A DNA stretch of 64,000 bases, from contig NZ_CP072197.1 of the NCBI RefSeq assembly GCF_018987235.1, forward strand, positions 1,426,001 through 1,490,000, written 5' to 3'. Of this stretch, positions 7,628-17,108 are shown piece after piece. Both the position numbers and the translations under genes were made by a program. The stretch's first letter is position 1, and each line of letters opens with the position of its first letter. The notes beneath the pieces are model-generated. The model saw nothing but the letters and a program-made list of their open reading frames with translations, was not told where the DNA came from and did not search any database. This stretch comes from Lactobacillus crispatus (GTDB lineage Bacteria; Bacillota; Bacilli; Lactobacillales; Lactobacillaceae).

Positions 7628-8845
7628 TTACAATAAATCTTTATCTTCCTGAGCCTTATCATCCAAAAACTTTTCATTTGGATAAATTGGCGTAATCTCA
7701 ATACCAGCCATTGCCCTTTCAATCAGGCCTTCAACGTCAAGACGAGCTTCATATTCACGCGCTTTTTCCAACTTTGGCTTAGTCTTAGGACGTGGCGGAG
7801 CAAAAATAGTACAACAATCTTCAAATGGTTGAATTGATAAATCAAAGGTACCAATCTCTTCAGCCTTGGCAATAATCTCCGTCTTATCCATTGTCGCAAC
7901 TGGACGAATAACTGGAGTCGTTGTTACATCATTAATGGCCACCATTGATTGCAAAGTCTGAGAAGCAACTTGACCAACTGACTCACCATTAAAGATGGCT
8001 AGGCCACCACGTTGAGCACGAATGCGGTCAGCTAATTGCAACATAAAACGACGTTGCACAGTCATCAAGTAGCCTTCTGGCAACTTTTCCTTGATCGTTT
8101 CCTGAATTTCCGCAAATGGCACAGCAATAAAATTAATCTTACCAGCGTAGTTTGCCAAAATACCAGTCAATTCCTTAGCCTTAGCCAAGGCCTTTTCAGT
8201 AGTGTAAGGTGGACTAAAGAAGTGAACCATTTCAATATCTACTCCGCGCTTCAATGCCAGCCATGAAGCAACTGGTGAGTCAATCCCACCACTAAGCATC
8301 ATGACAGCCTTACCAGCAGTACCAACGGGCATCCCGCCAACACCATGAAGCAATTGATTGGAAATATAAACGGCATCTTGACGAACTTCAATTCTCAAGA
8401 CCAAATCAGGATGCTTCATTTCAGCCTTCAAGCCATCCATATGATCAAACAAGTAGTCACCAACCAGATTATTCAATTGATTAGTGTCGTATTCAAACTT
8501 GTGGTCACTACGCTTAGTATTAACCTTAAAGGTCATCCCTGGCTTAAAAGTCTCTTGCATCAATTCCAAAGAAGTCTTTTCAATATCTTCAAGAGTCTTA
8601 GGAATCTTAATTGCTGGTGAGTAAGTTTGAATTCCAAATACCTTCTTCAGACGTTGGTCAACATCCTTGAATGATGCGCCATTCAGGACAATGTGCATCC
8701 TATCATGACGAGGATGAAATTCAATTTGTGGGAAATCCTTAAGAACTTTTTCAACGTTACTTGCTAAGCGATTGATGAAGTCCTTTCTGTTCTTCCCCTT
8801 AGTTGAAAGCTCGCCATAGCGAACCATAACTTCTGTGTATTCCAT
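7628..8845 (-). CDS. thiI: tRNA 4-thiouridine synthase ThiI
   Basis: A 405-aa enzyme that adenylates and thiolates U8 of tRNA and can contribute sulfur to thiazole synthesis. A ferredoxin-like/THUMP region covers about residues 1-165, and the PP-loop ATPase has SGGIDS at 185-190. The conserved [15 protein letters not shown] near 342-356 supplies the Cys needed for sulfur handling. The C-terminal rhodanese domain of the E. coli enzyme is absent, as is normal in Firmicutes. Its ATG overlaps the stop of the upstream cysteine desulfurase gene (TAATG), so the two are translationally coupled, which matches a dedicated sulfur donor. Confidence 0.95.
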   Translation of the reverse strand: MEYTEVMVRYGELSTKGKNRKDFINRLASNVEKVLKDFPQIEFHPRHDRMHIVLNGASFKDVDQRLKKVFGIQTYSPAIKIPKTLEDIEKTSLELMQETFKPGMTFKVNTKRSDHKFEYDTNQLNNLVGDYLFDHMDGLKAEMKHPDLVLRIEVRQDAVYISNQLLHGVGGMPVGTAGKAVMMLSGGIDSPVASWLALKRGVDIEMVHFFSPPYTTEKALAKAKELTGILANYAGKINFIAVPFAEIQETIKEKLPEGYLMTVQRRFMLQLADRIRAQRGGLAIFNGESVGQVASQTLQSMVAINDVTTTPVIRPVATMDKTEIIAKAEEIGTFDLSIQPFEDCCTIFAPPRPKTKPKLEKAREYEARLDVEGLIERAMAGIEITPIYPNEKFLDDKAQEDKDLL

Positions 8846-10005
8846 TAATTTTCTCCCAAATGATTAATTTTAGCAAAATGATTATAAATCTTATCAAAGA
8901 CCTTAATAAATTCATCCGCTTCTTGAAGCGTATTCGTCTCATCAAAACTTAAACGAATTGCACTAGTAGCAATCTTATCATCAATTCGCATAGAAACCAA
9001 GGTGCTAGCCTCATCTGCCGTCTTTGACGCACAAGCAGAAGTTGTTGAAGTATAGATATCTTGATCTTCTAGCGTATGAACCAAAGTTTCGCCCCGAATT
9101 CCCTCTAAAGCAAAGCAAAGAATATGTGGTGCAAAGCCATCGCTTACTGGTGAAAAAATATCAATCCCCGGTTTATCTTTTAGATAATCAACAATTTTAG
9201 CCTTAATTTCTGCTTCACGCTGTGCTTTTTCTGGTTCATTTTCTAAAAGCAAACGAATTGCCTTAGCCATTCCCGCAATTGCTGGTAAGTTTTCAGTACC
9301 TGAACGCAGGCCCTTTTCTTGGCCACCACCATCATGTAAAGGTGTGAGCATCTTGCCCTCTTTTTTATATAAAATACCTATACCACGTGGTGCATGGAAC
9401 TTATGTGCAGATAAGCTCGAGAGGTCTACTCTTGGTGTAAAAACCTTATCCCAAATATTTTTGCCAAGTGCCTGAACGTTATCAACATGGAACTGAATCG
9501 TTGGATAATTTTCAAGCAAATCGCTAATTTCATCAATTGGTTGAATGGTGCCAATTTCGTTATTAACGCCCATGATTGAAACCAAAGTTGTATCAGAATC
9601 AATCGCGTTTCTTAAGTCATTAACGTTAACTCGGCCTTCCTTATCAACTGGCAATCTGGTAACGCGCCAACCCAAATTCTCTAACGCGTTAAAACTATTG
9701 GCTACAGATGCATGTTCCACGCTAGAAGTGATAATATGCTTACCAAATTCACGCTTTTGAATTGCAGTCCCCTTAATTGCGGCATTATTTGATTCTGTTC
9801 CACCAGAAGTGAAGAAAATTTCATGCTGCTTAGTCCCCAGCAAATCAGCAATTTGTTTACGTGACGCCTCAAGCAATTGGTGTGCACGATCACCCATCTT
9901 ATGCAAACTCGAAGGATTGCCCCAAATATTAGTTGCTACTTTATTGTAAGTATCCAATACTTGTGGATCTATCTTCGTTGTTGCACTATTATCAAAATAA
10001 ATCAC
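8845..10005 (-). CDS. Cysteine desulfurase, NifS/IscS-like, partner of ThiI
   Basis: A PLP enzyme that takes sulfur from cysteine and hands it on as persulfide. I choose the GTG at 10005 ([10 protein letters not shown], 386 aa) because GAAGGGG lies 8 nt before it; an ATG two codons earlier is too close to that site. TSGGTESNN binds PLP, the Schiff-base Lys is in [10 protein letters not shown] (about residue 202), and the catalytic Cys is in TSACASK. Coupling to thiI by a 1-nt overlap suggests it serves tRNA thiolation, like NifZ of B. subtilis, rather than Fe-S cluster assembly. Confidence 0.9.
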   Translation of the reverse strand: MIYFDNSATTKIDPQVLDTYNKVATNIWGNPSSLHKMGDRAHQLLEASRKQIADLLGTKQHEIFFTSGGTESNNAAIKGTAIQKREFGKHIITSSVEHASVANSFNALENLGWRVTRLPVDKEGRVNVNDLRNAIDSDTTLVSIMGVNNEIGTIQPIDEISDLLENYPTIQFHVDNVQALGKNIWDKVFTPRVDLSSLSAHKFHAPRGIGILYKKEGKMLTPLHDGGGQEKGLRSGTENLPAIAGMAKAIRLLLENEPEKAQREAEIKAKIVDYLKDKPGIDIFSPVSDGFAPHILCFALEGIRGETLVHTLEDQDIYTSTTSACASKTADEASTLVSMRIDDKIATSAIRLSFDETNTLQEADEFIKVFDKIYNHFAKINHLGEN

Positions 10006-10023
10006 TATCATTACCCCTTCATT

Positions 10024-10056
10024 TAAAAAACGGTCAATCGCTTGACCGTTTCAAGA
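10024..10056 (-). terminator. Terminator after ezrA
   Basis: A 10-bp stem AAACGGTCAA gcga TTGACCGTTT followed by T residues on the minus strand. Confidence 0.8.
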
Positions 10057-10092
10057 CTTTTCAATTTTAGCTTAAATAATGAATCGCTTCAA

Positions 10093-11805
10093 TTAATTAC
10101 TCTTCTCTTCTGAATAATATGCATTTTCAAGTCGTTGATAACTACCTGGCTCTACCTTTTCAATTGCTGTAGCAATTGTATCAAGGGCTTCCTTATAGTT
10201 ATATTCATTATATAGCTGCATTGCTGTCTTTTGTGCTTGCGCAATTGAATCCTTATCTGCATATTTATTTGAATACTGCATCGTCAATTCAACTAGGTTA
10301 GCGGAATTAATGATGTCATCTGCTTCACGTTTAAGCCGCTCCACATCATCAGAAATTTGAATTAATTCAGCTGAGATCTTTTCCATATTAATCCGGACCT
10401 GACTTAATTCGTTGCTGACATGGCCAATCTCGTTGACTACTAAAGTATACATTTGCACAAAGCTATCAGGATTACCTGGCAAATTTCGTCTTTCAAGTCG
10501 ACGGTAAACTAATGAAACTTCTTGCTTAAAGCGCTTGATTGAATCATTAGCTACATTTTCAGAATCATAAAGTCCATCAACGTCAGTTGACATCTTAGCC
10601 TGCTCTGCATCAATTTCACGCAGGCGATCTAGCATCTGGAGCCATGAATCTTGAATAGCAGAGTAAACACCCTTACCATCTGCGATATTCTGTGTATCAA
10701 TAGTGTACTGATGGTACATTTCATTGACTTCTTTTTCTAAGTCTTTACTCTTTTCCAATTCGCCATGAGTCAATTCATAGCTCTCATCAATATGCCGCAA
10801 CTTTTCTACCAGCTTCTTTGACGCGGTTTGCTGATGTGAGATCAAAGTCAGCATTTTACTTTGATTTTTTTCAACAAATGGTCTTGCCTTGTATTCCTTA
10901 GCTAAAACATCATATAAATCATCAATTTCGCCAGAGATCTTTTTATTTTCCTTGGCTAATTCATTCACCTTAGTCTCAGCTAGCAATTTGCGCGCACCAT
11001 CAATTTCATCATGAATTTCCTTGATTCTGCCCAAAACATCTACGCTAGTAAGGTAATATTTTTCTGAAATCATTTTTTTATAAGCATCAGACAATTCCTT
11101 AAGCTGATCTTGGAACACTACTTCAAGTTGATGATAGCCCTCTTTTAGAGGTTTTAAGCGTTTTTGTAAGTTACCCAAAGACATCCGAATCTTGGACAAA
11201 ACTCGCTTAGCTTCAACATGATCACCTTGTGAAGAAAGATTTTTTGCTTCTTCAAAGTCACTCTCCATTGATGCTAGTTGATCTTCAACCTGATCAATCG
11301 CAGCACCATATTCAAAGGAATTGGCTAAGATATCTTTTCTTAATTCACGATAAACTTTAATCAAAGCATCATATTGAATTTGATTTTCCTTATTTGATTC
11401 AAGTAGTTCCGTGAAAACTGCCTTGGTGTTACGAGCATCTTCGAGCGTTGGCTTGATAATCTCCTGTGCTTGTTTAATATTCTTTCTTGCTTTAAACAAG
11501 CGATAAGTTGCATTTTCATTAGCAGCTTCTTCAACTAGCTTATGCACTCGCGGTAATTTTTTCTTAGCTGCTTCAGTGTAGCTCTTGCGCCAAGTATTTA
11601 ATGTAGTTAAACTTTCGCCGGCCAAATCCATTTTATCCAGTCGCGTAATATCATCTTCTAGATGCATCTTCTCAATTTCAGTCACTGCTGCATCAATCGC
11701 TTCAATTTCTTTTAGTTGTTTACGATTGATCAATAGCATTGCTGCAACTACGACAATGATTAGGATCACCACGGCAATAATTATAATAGCTTGAATTGAT
11801 GACAT
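10093..11805 (-). CDS. ezrA: Septation ring formation regulator EzrA
   Basis: A 570-aa membrane protein that limits and positions FtsZ ring assembly and links it to wall synthesis. One transmembrane helix lies at residues 4-26 (QAIIIIAVVILIIVVVAAML), and the rest is cytoplasmic and almost entirely alpha-helical/coiled coil with spectrin-like repeats (many Glu, Lys, Gln heptads), as in the family; length is typical. GGAGG lies 7 nt before the ATG. It is transcribed alone, diverging from rpsD, which is the usual neighbour in lactobacilli. Confidence 0.93.
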   Translation of the reverse strand: MSSIQAIIIIAVVILIIVVVAAMLLINRKQLKEIEAIDAAVTEIEKMHLEDDITRLDKMDLAGESLTTLNTWRKSYTEAAKKKLPRVHKLVEEAANENATYRLFKARKNIKQAQEIIKPTLEDARNTKAVFTELLESNKENQIQYDALIKVYRELRKDILANSFEYGAAIDQVEDQLASMESDFEEAKNLSSQGDHVEAKRVLSKIRMSLGNLQKRLKPLKEGYHQLEVVFQDQLKELSDAYKKMISEKYYLTSVDVLGRIKEIHDEIDGARKLLAETKVNELAKENKKISGEIDDLYDVLAKEYKARPFVEKNQSKMLTLISHQQTASKKLVEKLRHIDESYELTHGELEKSKDLEKEVNEMYHQYTIDTQNIADGKGVYSAIQDSWLQMLDRLREIDAEQAKMSTDVDGLYDSENVANDSIKRFKQEVSLVYRRLERRNLPGNPDSFVQMYTLVVNEIGHVSNELSQVRINMEKISAELIQISDDVERLKREADDIINSANLVELTMQYSNKYADKDSIAQAQKTAMQLYNEYNYKEALDTIATAIEKVEPGSYQRLENAYYSEEKSN

Positions 11806-11878
11806 AGTTTATCCTCCAAAACTATCATAATTATAACAAAACCTGACCCTAATAGGTGCAAAAAGCTGTTCTATTTTC

Positions 11879-11907
11879 TTGATTTATTATTCTGAACTCT
11901 ATATAAT
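11879..11907 (+). promoter_or_regulatory. Promoter of rpsD
   Basis: TTGATT (11879-11884), a 17-bp spacer and a consensus TATAAT (11902-11907). The start point would be near 11914, giving a leader of about 175 nt before rpsD. Confidence 0.75.
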
Positions 11908-11931
11908 ACTATTCGTGTAAAATATTTGCAG

Positions 11932-12040
11932 CAATAAGTGACAAGAACGTCAACATCTTGAAACGCTTTAGTGAACGAGTAACCCGCGCTGCATTGGGCG
12001 AAAATGTAAATCCAAGATGCACGAATGTTGAACTTATGCT
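11932..12040 (+). ncRNA. Candidate autoregulatory S4 leader of rpsD
   Basis: The long 5' leader of rpsD can fold into a nested structure: ATAAG (11934) with CTTAT (12033-12037), CAACA (11951) with TGTTG (12026-12030), and TCTTG (11956) with CAAGA (12013), enclosing smaller stems. In Bacillus the rpsD leader binds S4 and represses its own translation. That this RNA does the same is inferred from position, length and paired segments; I have not matched it to a covariance model. Confidence 0.5.
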
Positions 12041-12089
12041 TAATATTTTACTCCAAAAATTATTGTTTAAATTTTATGGAGGATTTTTT

Positions 12090-12701
12090 ATGTCAAGATA
12101 TACAGGTCCAAGTTGGAAACGTTCAAGAAGATTGGGTATTTCCCTTTCAGGTACTGGTAAGGAAATTTCTCGTCGTAACTACGCTCCAGGTCAACACGGT
12201 CCTAACAACCGCGGTCGTTTGTCAGAATACGGTCAACAATTGCACGAAAAGCAAAAGTTACGTTGGATGTACGGCTTAAACGAACGTCAATTTAGAACTT
12301 TGTTCACCCGCGCTGGTAAGATTCGTGAAGGTCAACACGGTGTTAACTTCATGATCTTGCTTGAACGTCGTTTGGACAGTCTTGTTTACCGTCTTGGTTT
12401 AGCTACTACTAGAGAACAAGCTAGACAATTGGTAAACCACGGTCACATTACTGTTGATGGTAAACGTGTTGACATTCCTTCATACGAAGTCAAGGTTGGT
12501 CAAACTATTGGCTTGAAGGAAAAGTCAAAGAACTTACAACAAGTTAAGGATGCCTTAGAAGCAGTTACTGCTCGTCCATCATTTGTTTCATTTGATGAAA
12601 ACAAAATGGAAGGTACTCTTGTACGTTTACCAGAACGTGACGAAATGGAACCAGAAATTGATGAAGCCTTAGTTGTTGAATGGTACAACAAGTTACTTTA
12701 A
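12090..12701 (+). CDS. rpsD: 30S ribosomal protein S4
   Basis: A 203-aa primary 16S rRNA-binding protein of the small subunit. I choose the ATG at 12090, which has GGAGG 7 nt upstream and starts [16 protein letters not shown]; the open frame extends further upstream only through the leader. The S4 RNA-binding domain ([28 protein letters not shown]) is at about 90-150. It lacks the zinc-binding cysteines of the C+ form, so it is the C-minus type common in Firmicutes. Divergent from ezrA. Confidence 0.97.
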   Translation: MSRYTGPSWKRSRRLGISLSGTGKEISRRNYAPGQHGPNNRGRLSEYGQQLHEKQKLRWMYGLNERQFRTLFTRAGKIREGQHGVNFMILLERRLDSLVYRLGLATTREQARQLVNHGHITVDGKRVDIPSYEVKVGQTIGLKEKSKNLQQVKDALEAVTARPSFVSFDENKMEGTLVRLPERDEMEPEIDEALVVEWYNKLL

Positions 12702-12721
12702 TTTTTACATTTTATTTTGTC

Positions 12722-12754
12722 GAAAGTCTTTCTCAATCGAGAAAGGCTTTTTTC
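12722..12754 (+). terminator. Terminator after rpsD
   Basis: A 12-bp stem AAAGTCTTTCTC aatc GAGAAAGGCTTT followed by TTTTC. Confidence 0.85.
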
Positions 12755-12792
12755 TTTGCTACAATAAGTACATAAAAAGAAAGGATGATTAG

Positions 12793-13260
12793 ATGACTGA
12801 AGATTTAAATAAACGTGTTGAACAAGCAGCTCAAGGTATTACTCCACAAACTAAGCCTGATGAACGCCGCAGATTTTTAGGTTCATTACGTGAGCGCTGC
12901 TTAATCCGTATGGACAATACTGAAGTTAAAAATCCCGAATTAACTGCCCTATTTCTTAAACATATCACTGACTTTAAGGGCTATACTATTTTGATCAATG
13001 GCAATATCACTGATGATGGCTTCTTGGGAGACGTTGAAGCCAGTTGCAGCAAATATGATATTCCCTTCACTTTAGTTAACAATGAAACCGCAAAAACAGG
13101 ACCACATGATACGGCAGTACTAGTTGTAGCGAAGAACGCTATAAATCGACCACGAATTGAGCTAAAGCAAGTTTATCCACCTGAATTTCCTAAAGAAGAA
13201 TTAGCCGCACCTAAAACAAAAGAAAGTTTTTGGCATAAACTTTTTCACGGAGATAAGTAA
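12793..13260 (+). CDS. YueI family protein (DUF1694)
   Basis: A 155-aa soluble protein. The opening (RVEQAAQGITPQTKPDERRR FLGSLRERC), the central YTILINGNI and the segment GFLGDVEASCSKYDIPFTLV are typical of the YueI family of Firmicutes; function is not known. A GAAAGGATGA ribosome binding site is present. The stop codon directly abuts the rarA ATG (TAAATG), so the two genes form an operon. Confidence 0.8.
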   Translation: MTEDLNKRVEQAAQGITPQTKPDERRRFLGSLRERCLIRMDNTEVKNPELTALFLKHITDFKGYTILINGNITDDGFLGDVEASCSKYDIPFTLVNNETAKTGPHDTAVLVVAKNAINRPRIELKQVYPPEFPKEELAAPKTKESFWHKLFHGDK

Positions 13261-14490
13261 ATGAAACCATTAGCATATCGTATGCGACCAACTAATTTAG
13301 ACGAAGTTGTTGGTCAAAGGCATCTGATTGGTCCAGGCAAAATTATTCGCCGAATGGTGGAAGCTAGACTTCTATCTTCAATGATCCTTTACGGCCCTCC
13401 TGGCATCGGTAAGACAAGTATTGCTAGTGCTATTGCAGGCTCAACTAAATATGCCTTTAGAAAGCTCAATGCAGCTACTGACGGCAAAAAGCAATTGCAA
13501 CAAGTAGCCGAAGAAGGCAAAATGAGTGGGACAGTTGTCTTATTGCTGGACGAAATTCATCGTTTGGACAAAACTAAGCAGGACTTCTTACTGCCTTTGC
13601 TAGAATCGGGACAAATCATTTTAATTGGGGCAACTACTGAGAACCCTTATATTTCGATCTCCCCTGCTATTCGTTCACGTTGCCAAATTTTTGAATTAAA
13701 GCCTCTTTCTACAGATGATGCGCGTGCTCTTTTGATTGAAAAAGGCAACGGTGATTTGCGGTCTACTTTGAATAGTTTAGAATTAGCTGTTCTTTCAACT
13801 AAGCAAGAATTGCAAGATAAACACCAAGATGATCAAAAAATTATCATCACTCAAAAAGAAATGGCTGATTCAATTCAAATGAAGGTGCAAAACTTTGATG
13901 CTTCTGGTGATGGACATTACGATCTAGTCTCAGCATTTCAAAAATCAATTCGTGGCTCTGATACAGATGCAGCGCTGCACTATCTTGCCCGATTAATTGA
14001 ATCTGGTGACTTAGTCTCTATCTGTCGAAGGCTAGCAGTAATTGCCTACGAAGATATTGGACTAGCCGATCCAGCCGCAGCTGAACACGCTATAGTAGCC
14101 ATCCAAGCTGCACAAATGGTTGGCTTGCCTGAAGCACGAATTCCACTGGCTAATGCGGTTATTGAGTTAGCTCTTTCTGCCAAAAGCAATAGTGCCATTT
14201 CAGCAATTGATGCTGCACTAGCTGATATTCGAAATAAAAAGGTTGATTCAATTCCCGCCAACCTAAAAGATGCTCATTACTCTGGTGCCAAAAAGCTTGG
14301 ACATGGCGTGAACTACCTTTATCCTCATGATTATCAAAATGATTGGGTAGCACAGCAATACTTGCCTAATAACCTACTTCATGCCAGCTACTTTGCACCT
14401 AAAGGCAATTCTAAAGTCGAAGCTAGATATAAGGCAACCTATCAAAAATTAAAACAAATGCAATCTGATAACTTGCGCAATAATCACTAA
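13261..14490 (+). CDS. rarA: Replication-associated recombination protein A (RarA/MgsA), AAA+ ATPase
   Basis: A 409-aa clamp-loader-like AAA+ ATPase that acts at stalled replication forks. Walker A is GPPGIGKTS (45-53), Walker B is LLLDEIHR (95-102), sensor 1 is in IGATTENPY, and the arginine finger region is ISPAIRSRCQIF. The C-terminal part (DGHYDLVSAFQKSIRGSD ... RLAVIAYEDIGLADP) is the tetramerisation domain of this family. Operon with the YueI-like gene and directly upstream of the 6S RNA, an arrangement also known from Bacillus. Confidence 0.93.
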   Translation: MKPLAYRMRPTNLDEVVGQRHLIGPGKIIRRMVEARLLSSMILYGPPGIGKTSIASAIAGSTKYAFRKLNAATDGKKQLQQVAEEGKMSGTVVLLLDEIHRLDKTKQDFLLPLLESGQIILIGATTENPYISISPAIRSRCQIFELKPLSTDDARALLIEKGNGDLRSTLNSLELAVLSTKQELQDKHQDDQKIIITQKEMADSIQMKVQNFDASGDGHYDLVSAFQKSIRGSDTDAALHYLARLIESGDLVSICRRLAVIAYEDIGLADPAAAEHAIVAIQAAQMVGLPEARIPLANAVIELALSAKSNSAISAIDAALADIRNKKVDSIPANLKDAHYSGAKKLGHGVNYLYPHDYQNDWVAQQYLPNNLLHASYFAPKGNSKVEARYKATYQKLKQMQSDNLRNNH

Positions 14491-14509
14491 TCTCGCGCAT
14501 TCAATATGG

Positions 14510-14538
14510 TTGACAAGCACCTGTAATATGCGTATTAT
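14510..14538 (+). promoter_or_regulatory. Promoter of 6S RNA
   Basis: Consensus TTGACA (14510-14515), a 17-bp spacer and TATTAT (14533-14538). Among the strongest promoter matches in the window and not followed by any convincing reading frame. Confidence 0.8.
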
Positions 14539-14544
14539 AATAAG

Positions 14545-14740
14545 TGATCTGAGTTGATCGACAAGCTTAAATGTATAAAGTTGACCGATCAAACTATAAG
14601 ACGTGGGGGTTGGCAAATAACTACCGAATCGGAATACTGCCTTGTTGCAGGATCCATATTCGCTGCGATGCCAGCTAAAATTTTGAACATTGCGGGTTCA
14701 ACAAGCGTCATTATGCTATGTTTAGTCAACTCGGATTTCT
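14545..14740 (+). ncRNA. ssrS: 6S RNA
   Basis: About 195 nt of non-coding RNA after a near-consensus promoter. The ends pair (GAGTTGA near 14551 with TCAACTC near 14726), and internal segments pair to leave a long rod with a central bubble, the shape that mimics an open promoter and traps RNA polymerase holoenzyme. The position beside rarA matches the location of 6S-1 (bsrA) in Bacillus. A terminator follows at 14755. Two short open frames over the same region on opposite strands are chance. Identification rests on promoter, closing stem, length and synteny. Confidence 0.75.
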
Positions 14741-14751
14741 TTAGAATATTA

Positions 14752-14785
14752 AAAAAGGCGGTCTCAATTGACCGTCTTTTTCTAT
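14752..14785 (+). terminator. Terminator after 6S RNA
   Basis: AAGGCGGTCtcaattGACCGTCTTTTTCT: a stem with one G-T pair and a T-run. Confidence 0.8.
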
Positions 14786-14800
14786 AGTGGAGACTGTTAA

Positions 14801-15082
14801 ATGGCAATAAAGATTGTAATGATTATTTTTATCCTTCTCCTACTGTTAACCTCATGGTACATGTGGCACAGAAGGAACGGACATTTTTTAATTTATGACA
14901 TTGGTGGCGATCCACGCTTGAGCAATATTCTTAAGTGGACTTCAGTCGCCCTTTTAGCTGAAAGTATTTTAGGAATTATTTTGCTATTCATGGGTAATAA
15001 ATATTTGAACTTAATCACCTTATTCTTAGCTTCATTAACTATTTTGGCTTTTGGTTTATCAATTACTCAAAATAAAGAATAA
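14801..15082 (+). CDS. Small membrane protein, unknown function
   Basis: 93 residues with three predicted membrane helices: about 4-22 (IVMIIFILLLLLTSWYMW), 44-65 (WTSVALLAESILGIILLFMG) and 68-87 (LNLITLFLASLTILAFGLSI). GTGGAGA precedes the ATG by 8 nt. I do not recognise a family. It lies between 6S RNA and the stress protein gene, on the same strand, and may share a transcript with the latter. Confidence 0.65.
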   Translation: MAIKIVMIIFILLLLLTSWYMWHRRNGHFLIYDIGGDPRLSNILKWTSVALLAESILGIILLFMGNKYLNLITLFLASLTILAFGLSITQNKE

Positions 15083-15142
15083 TAATTCACTAATGACAAG
15101 CAAAATTTTGGTAAAATAGAATATAGGAAGAGGTGCTTATAT

Positions 15143-15607
15143 ATGCTTTCACAATACAAGAATATTCAAGTTGCAGTTGATGGTTCAAAAGAAGCTGACT
15201 TGGCTTTCAGCAAGGCTGTAGCCATCGCCAAGCGTAACCATGCAACACTAGAAATCTTACACGTAATCGATACTCGTTCTTTCCAAAATGTTTCAAGTTT
15301 TGATTCAGCAATGGTAGAACAAGTTTCTAAAGATGCTGAAAAGAGAATGAAGGATTACCAAGCTCGTGCTACTAAGGCTGGTGCTGAAGATGTTCACTAC
15401 TCTATTGAATTTGGTTCACCTAAGACAATCATTGGACATGACTTCCCTAAGAAGCACAATATTGATTTAATCGTTGTGGGTGCTACTGGTTTGAACGCCG
15501 TTGAACGTCTGCTCATCGGTAGTGTTACTGAATATGTAACTAGAACTTCAAAGTGCGACGTATTAGTATGTCGCGCAGAAGAAATTGCCGATGCTTTAGA
15601 GGGCTAA
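15143..15607 (+). CDS. Universal stress protein, UspA family
   Basis: A 154-aa single-domain Usp. VAVDGSKEADLAFSKAVAIA is the N-terminal strand and first helix, and the C-terminal nucleotide-binding signature is IVVGATGLNAVERLLIGSVT (G-2x-G-9x-G-S/T type), suggesting an ATP-binding member. GGAAGAGG lies before the ATG. Alone in its transcript, closed by a terminator. Confidence 0.92.
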   Translation: MLSQYKNIQVAVDGSKEADLAFSKAVAIAKRNHATLEILHVIDTRSFQNVSSFDSAMVEQVSKDAEKRMKDYQARATKAGAEDVHYSIEFGSPKTIIGHDFPKKHNIDLIVVGATGLNAVERLLIGSVTEYVTRTSKCDVLVCRAEEIADALEG

Positions 15608-15631
15608 GCTGATTTAAACGCAACACAATTT

Positions 15632-15671
15632 AGCATTAGATAGTTATGATTGACTGTCTAATGCTTTTTTG
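15632..15671 (+). terminator. Terminator after the Usp gene
   Basis: GCATTAGA (15633-15640) pairs with TCTAATGC (15657-15664), followed by TTTTTT. Confidence 0.75.
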
Positions 15672-15675
15672 GTGT

Positions 15676-15717
15676 AAAAAAAGACAGCAATTAAGCACCT
15701 CGTACTCAATGCTGCCT
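15676..15717 (-). terminator. Terminator after the zinc-ribbon/DUF4767-like gene
   Basis: On the minus strand GGCAGCA ... TGCTGTC followed by TTTTTTT; it faces the Usp terminator tail to tail. Confidence 0.65.
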
Positions 15718-15734
15718 AAATTTATTCTATGAAA

Positions 15735-16934
15735 TCAATCATCATCAGATGAAGTGGCAATCTTAGCAAAACCTTTACGAACATCTTGGTTTGCAGTTTC
15801 TTTTACTTTAATTGCATTCCCATTGGTAGTTTGATCGACTAAAGCAATTGGTTGATTATCATGAATACAGAACAAATAGGTAATGTGCTCTTCTCCTCCA
15901 TCACCATCGGAATTGAATATGGAAACTACATGATAATCATAATCCTTTTTTAATTCTGGATCCCAACCAATATTGATCTTCTTATTATTGCCAATCAATT
16001 CAAAATCTTCGTCATCAAAAATATTGGGATATTTTTCTCCAGCTATTGTTTTAAGTGGTTCATCTCCAGTATATTCAACATAATCCTGATCCATTTTATT
16101 ACCAAAATCATCCATGAAGTCTGCTAATTTTTCCTCTTTAGTATCGTTCCATGATAATGATTTAGAATCTACACTATTTTGTTTTGTATCTGTTGATGAA
16201 TCTTTTGTACTATCATCATGATCTGATACAACTACATTTTTACTATAGGATTGTACGTCATTCTTCTGCGCACCGCTTGCAACCTTCTGAGCTAAAGCGT
16301 GAAAATAAACTGGCTTTTCTGCTCCTTTTTGACTATTAACAAATGTCACTTGAGCTTTGTTAGGATGGTCCACATCAGAAACAACATAGCCTATGTCAGG
16401 ACTAACTACATAAACGATTCCACCTGCTGGTGCTTTAACGTCATAATCTCCAAAAGTATATTCAGGATAAGAGGCTATATTTAAATCACCATTCTCTGCC
16501 TTATCAAAAACTTCATCCCAGTCAGGATCATCTTGAAAATGCATATGAGCATAAGCAATAGTAAAACCTGCCATATTTTTAGATGACATCTTCTTATTAG
16601 GCGAATAACCAATCTTTTCTGCCATTTTCTCACTTTTATTGTGAGTAACAAACGGTAACGAATTGGACGCATTTTCACTTTGAAGAGTAAAGAAAACAAC
16701 TCCACCTGCTGCTAGCAACACTACACATGCCGCAACTATCAAGCAATTTCGTCTAATTCTACTTCTTTTAGCTGAAAGTTGATTACTTACTGACACTGAA
16801 GCTGGCTTTTTGATTTGAGATATAGGGACCGGTCGATTAGGCTTCTTATTCACATTAGAAACATCTGTACCACATTTATCACAATATTTTGCGTTTGCAT
16901 CTAATCTATTTCCACACTTTGGACAATACTTCAT
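15735..16934 (-). CDS. Zinc-ribbon, single-TM surface protein with DUF4767-like C-terminus
   Basis: A 399-aa protein; the ATG at 16934 (MKYCPKCGNRLDANAKYCDK) follows AAGGAAT, while the longer open frame upstream has no support. A zinc ribbon CPKCG...CDKCG lies at 4-23 in the cytoplasm, a membrane helix at about 71-93 (IVAACVVLLAAGGVVFFTL), and the rest outside. Residues about 115-225 (NMAGFTIAYAHMHFQDDPDW ... YPEYTFGDYDV) form a domain repeated in neighbours. A Ser/Asp/Thr-rich linker follows, and the last 130 residues (LSWNDTKEEKLADFMDDFGN) resemble DUF4767 of lactobacilli. Function unknown; first of the cluster up to 26 kb. Confidence 0.75.
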   Translation of the reverse strand: MKYCPKCGNRLDANAKYCDKCGTDVSNVNKKPNRPVPISQIKKPASVSVSNQLSAKRSRIRRNCLIVAACVVLLAAGGVVFFTLQSENASNSLPFVTHNKSEKMAEKIGYSPNKKMSSKNMAGFTIAYAHMHFQDDPDWDEVFDKAENGDLNIASYPEYTFGDYDVKAPAGGIVYVVSPDIGYVVSDVDHPNKAQVTFVNSQKGAEKPVYFHALAQKVASGAQKNDVQSYSKNVVVSDHDDSTKDSSTDTKQNSVDSKSLSWNDTKEEKLADFMDDFGNKMDQDYVEYTGDEPLKTIAGEKYPNIFDDEDFELIGNNKKINIGWDPELKKDYDYHVVSIFNSDGDGGEEHITYLFCIHDNQPIALVDQTTNGNAIKVKETANQDVRKGFAKIATSSDDD

Positions 16935-17108
16935 TTTATTCCTTACCTCATGTTTTTCGTAGTTCCAACAAAAAAAGTCCCAAAATAGGGACCAACTCAA
17001 TCTTAAAATATAAAAATGTTCAAACAAAAAATACTAATTTCTAAGAAAGAGCATTATGAGGATTTGCCTCACCTATAGTATAGCAGAAATACTCAAACAA
17101 ACCAATAG

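Noticed and set aside
14554..14807. Two overlapping open frames on opposite strands
   Set aside because: They fall within the 6S RNA and its terminator; no start signals, and one runs into the terminator stem.
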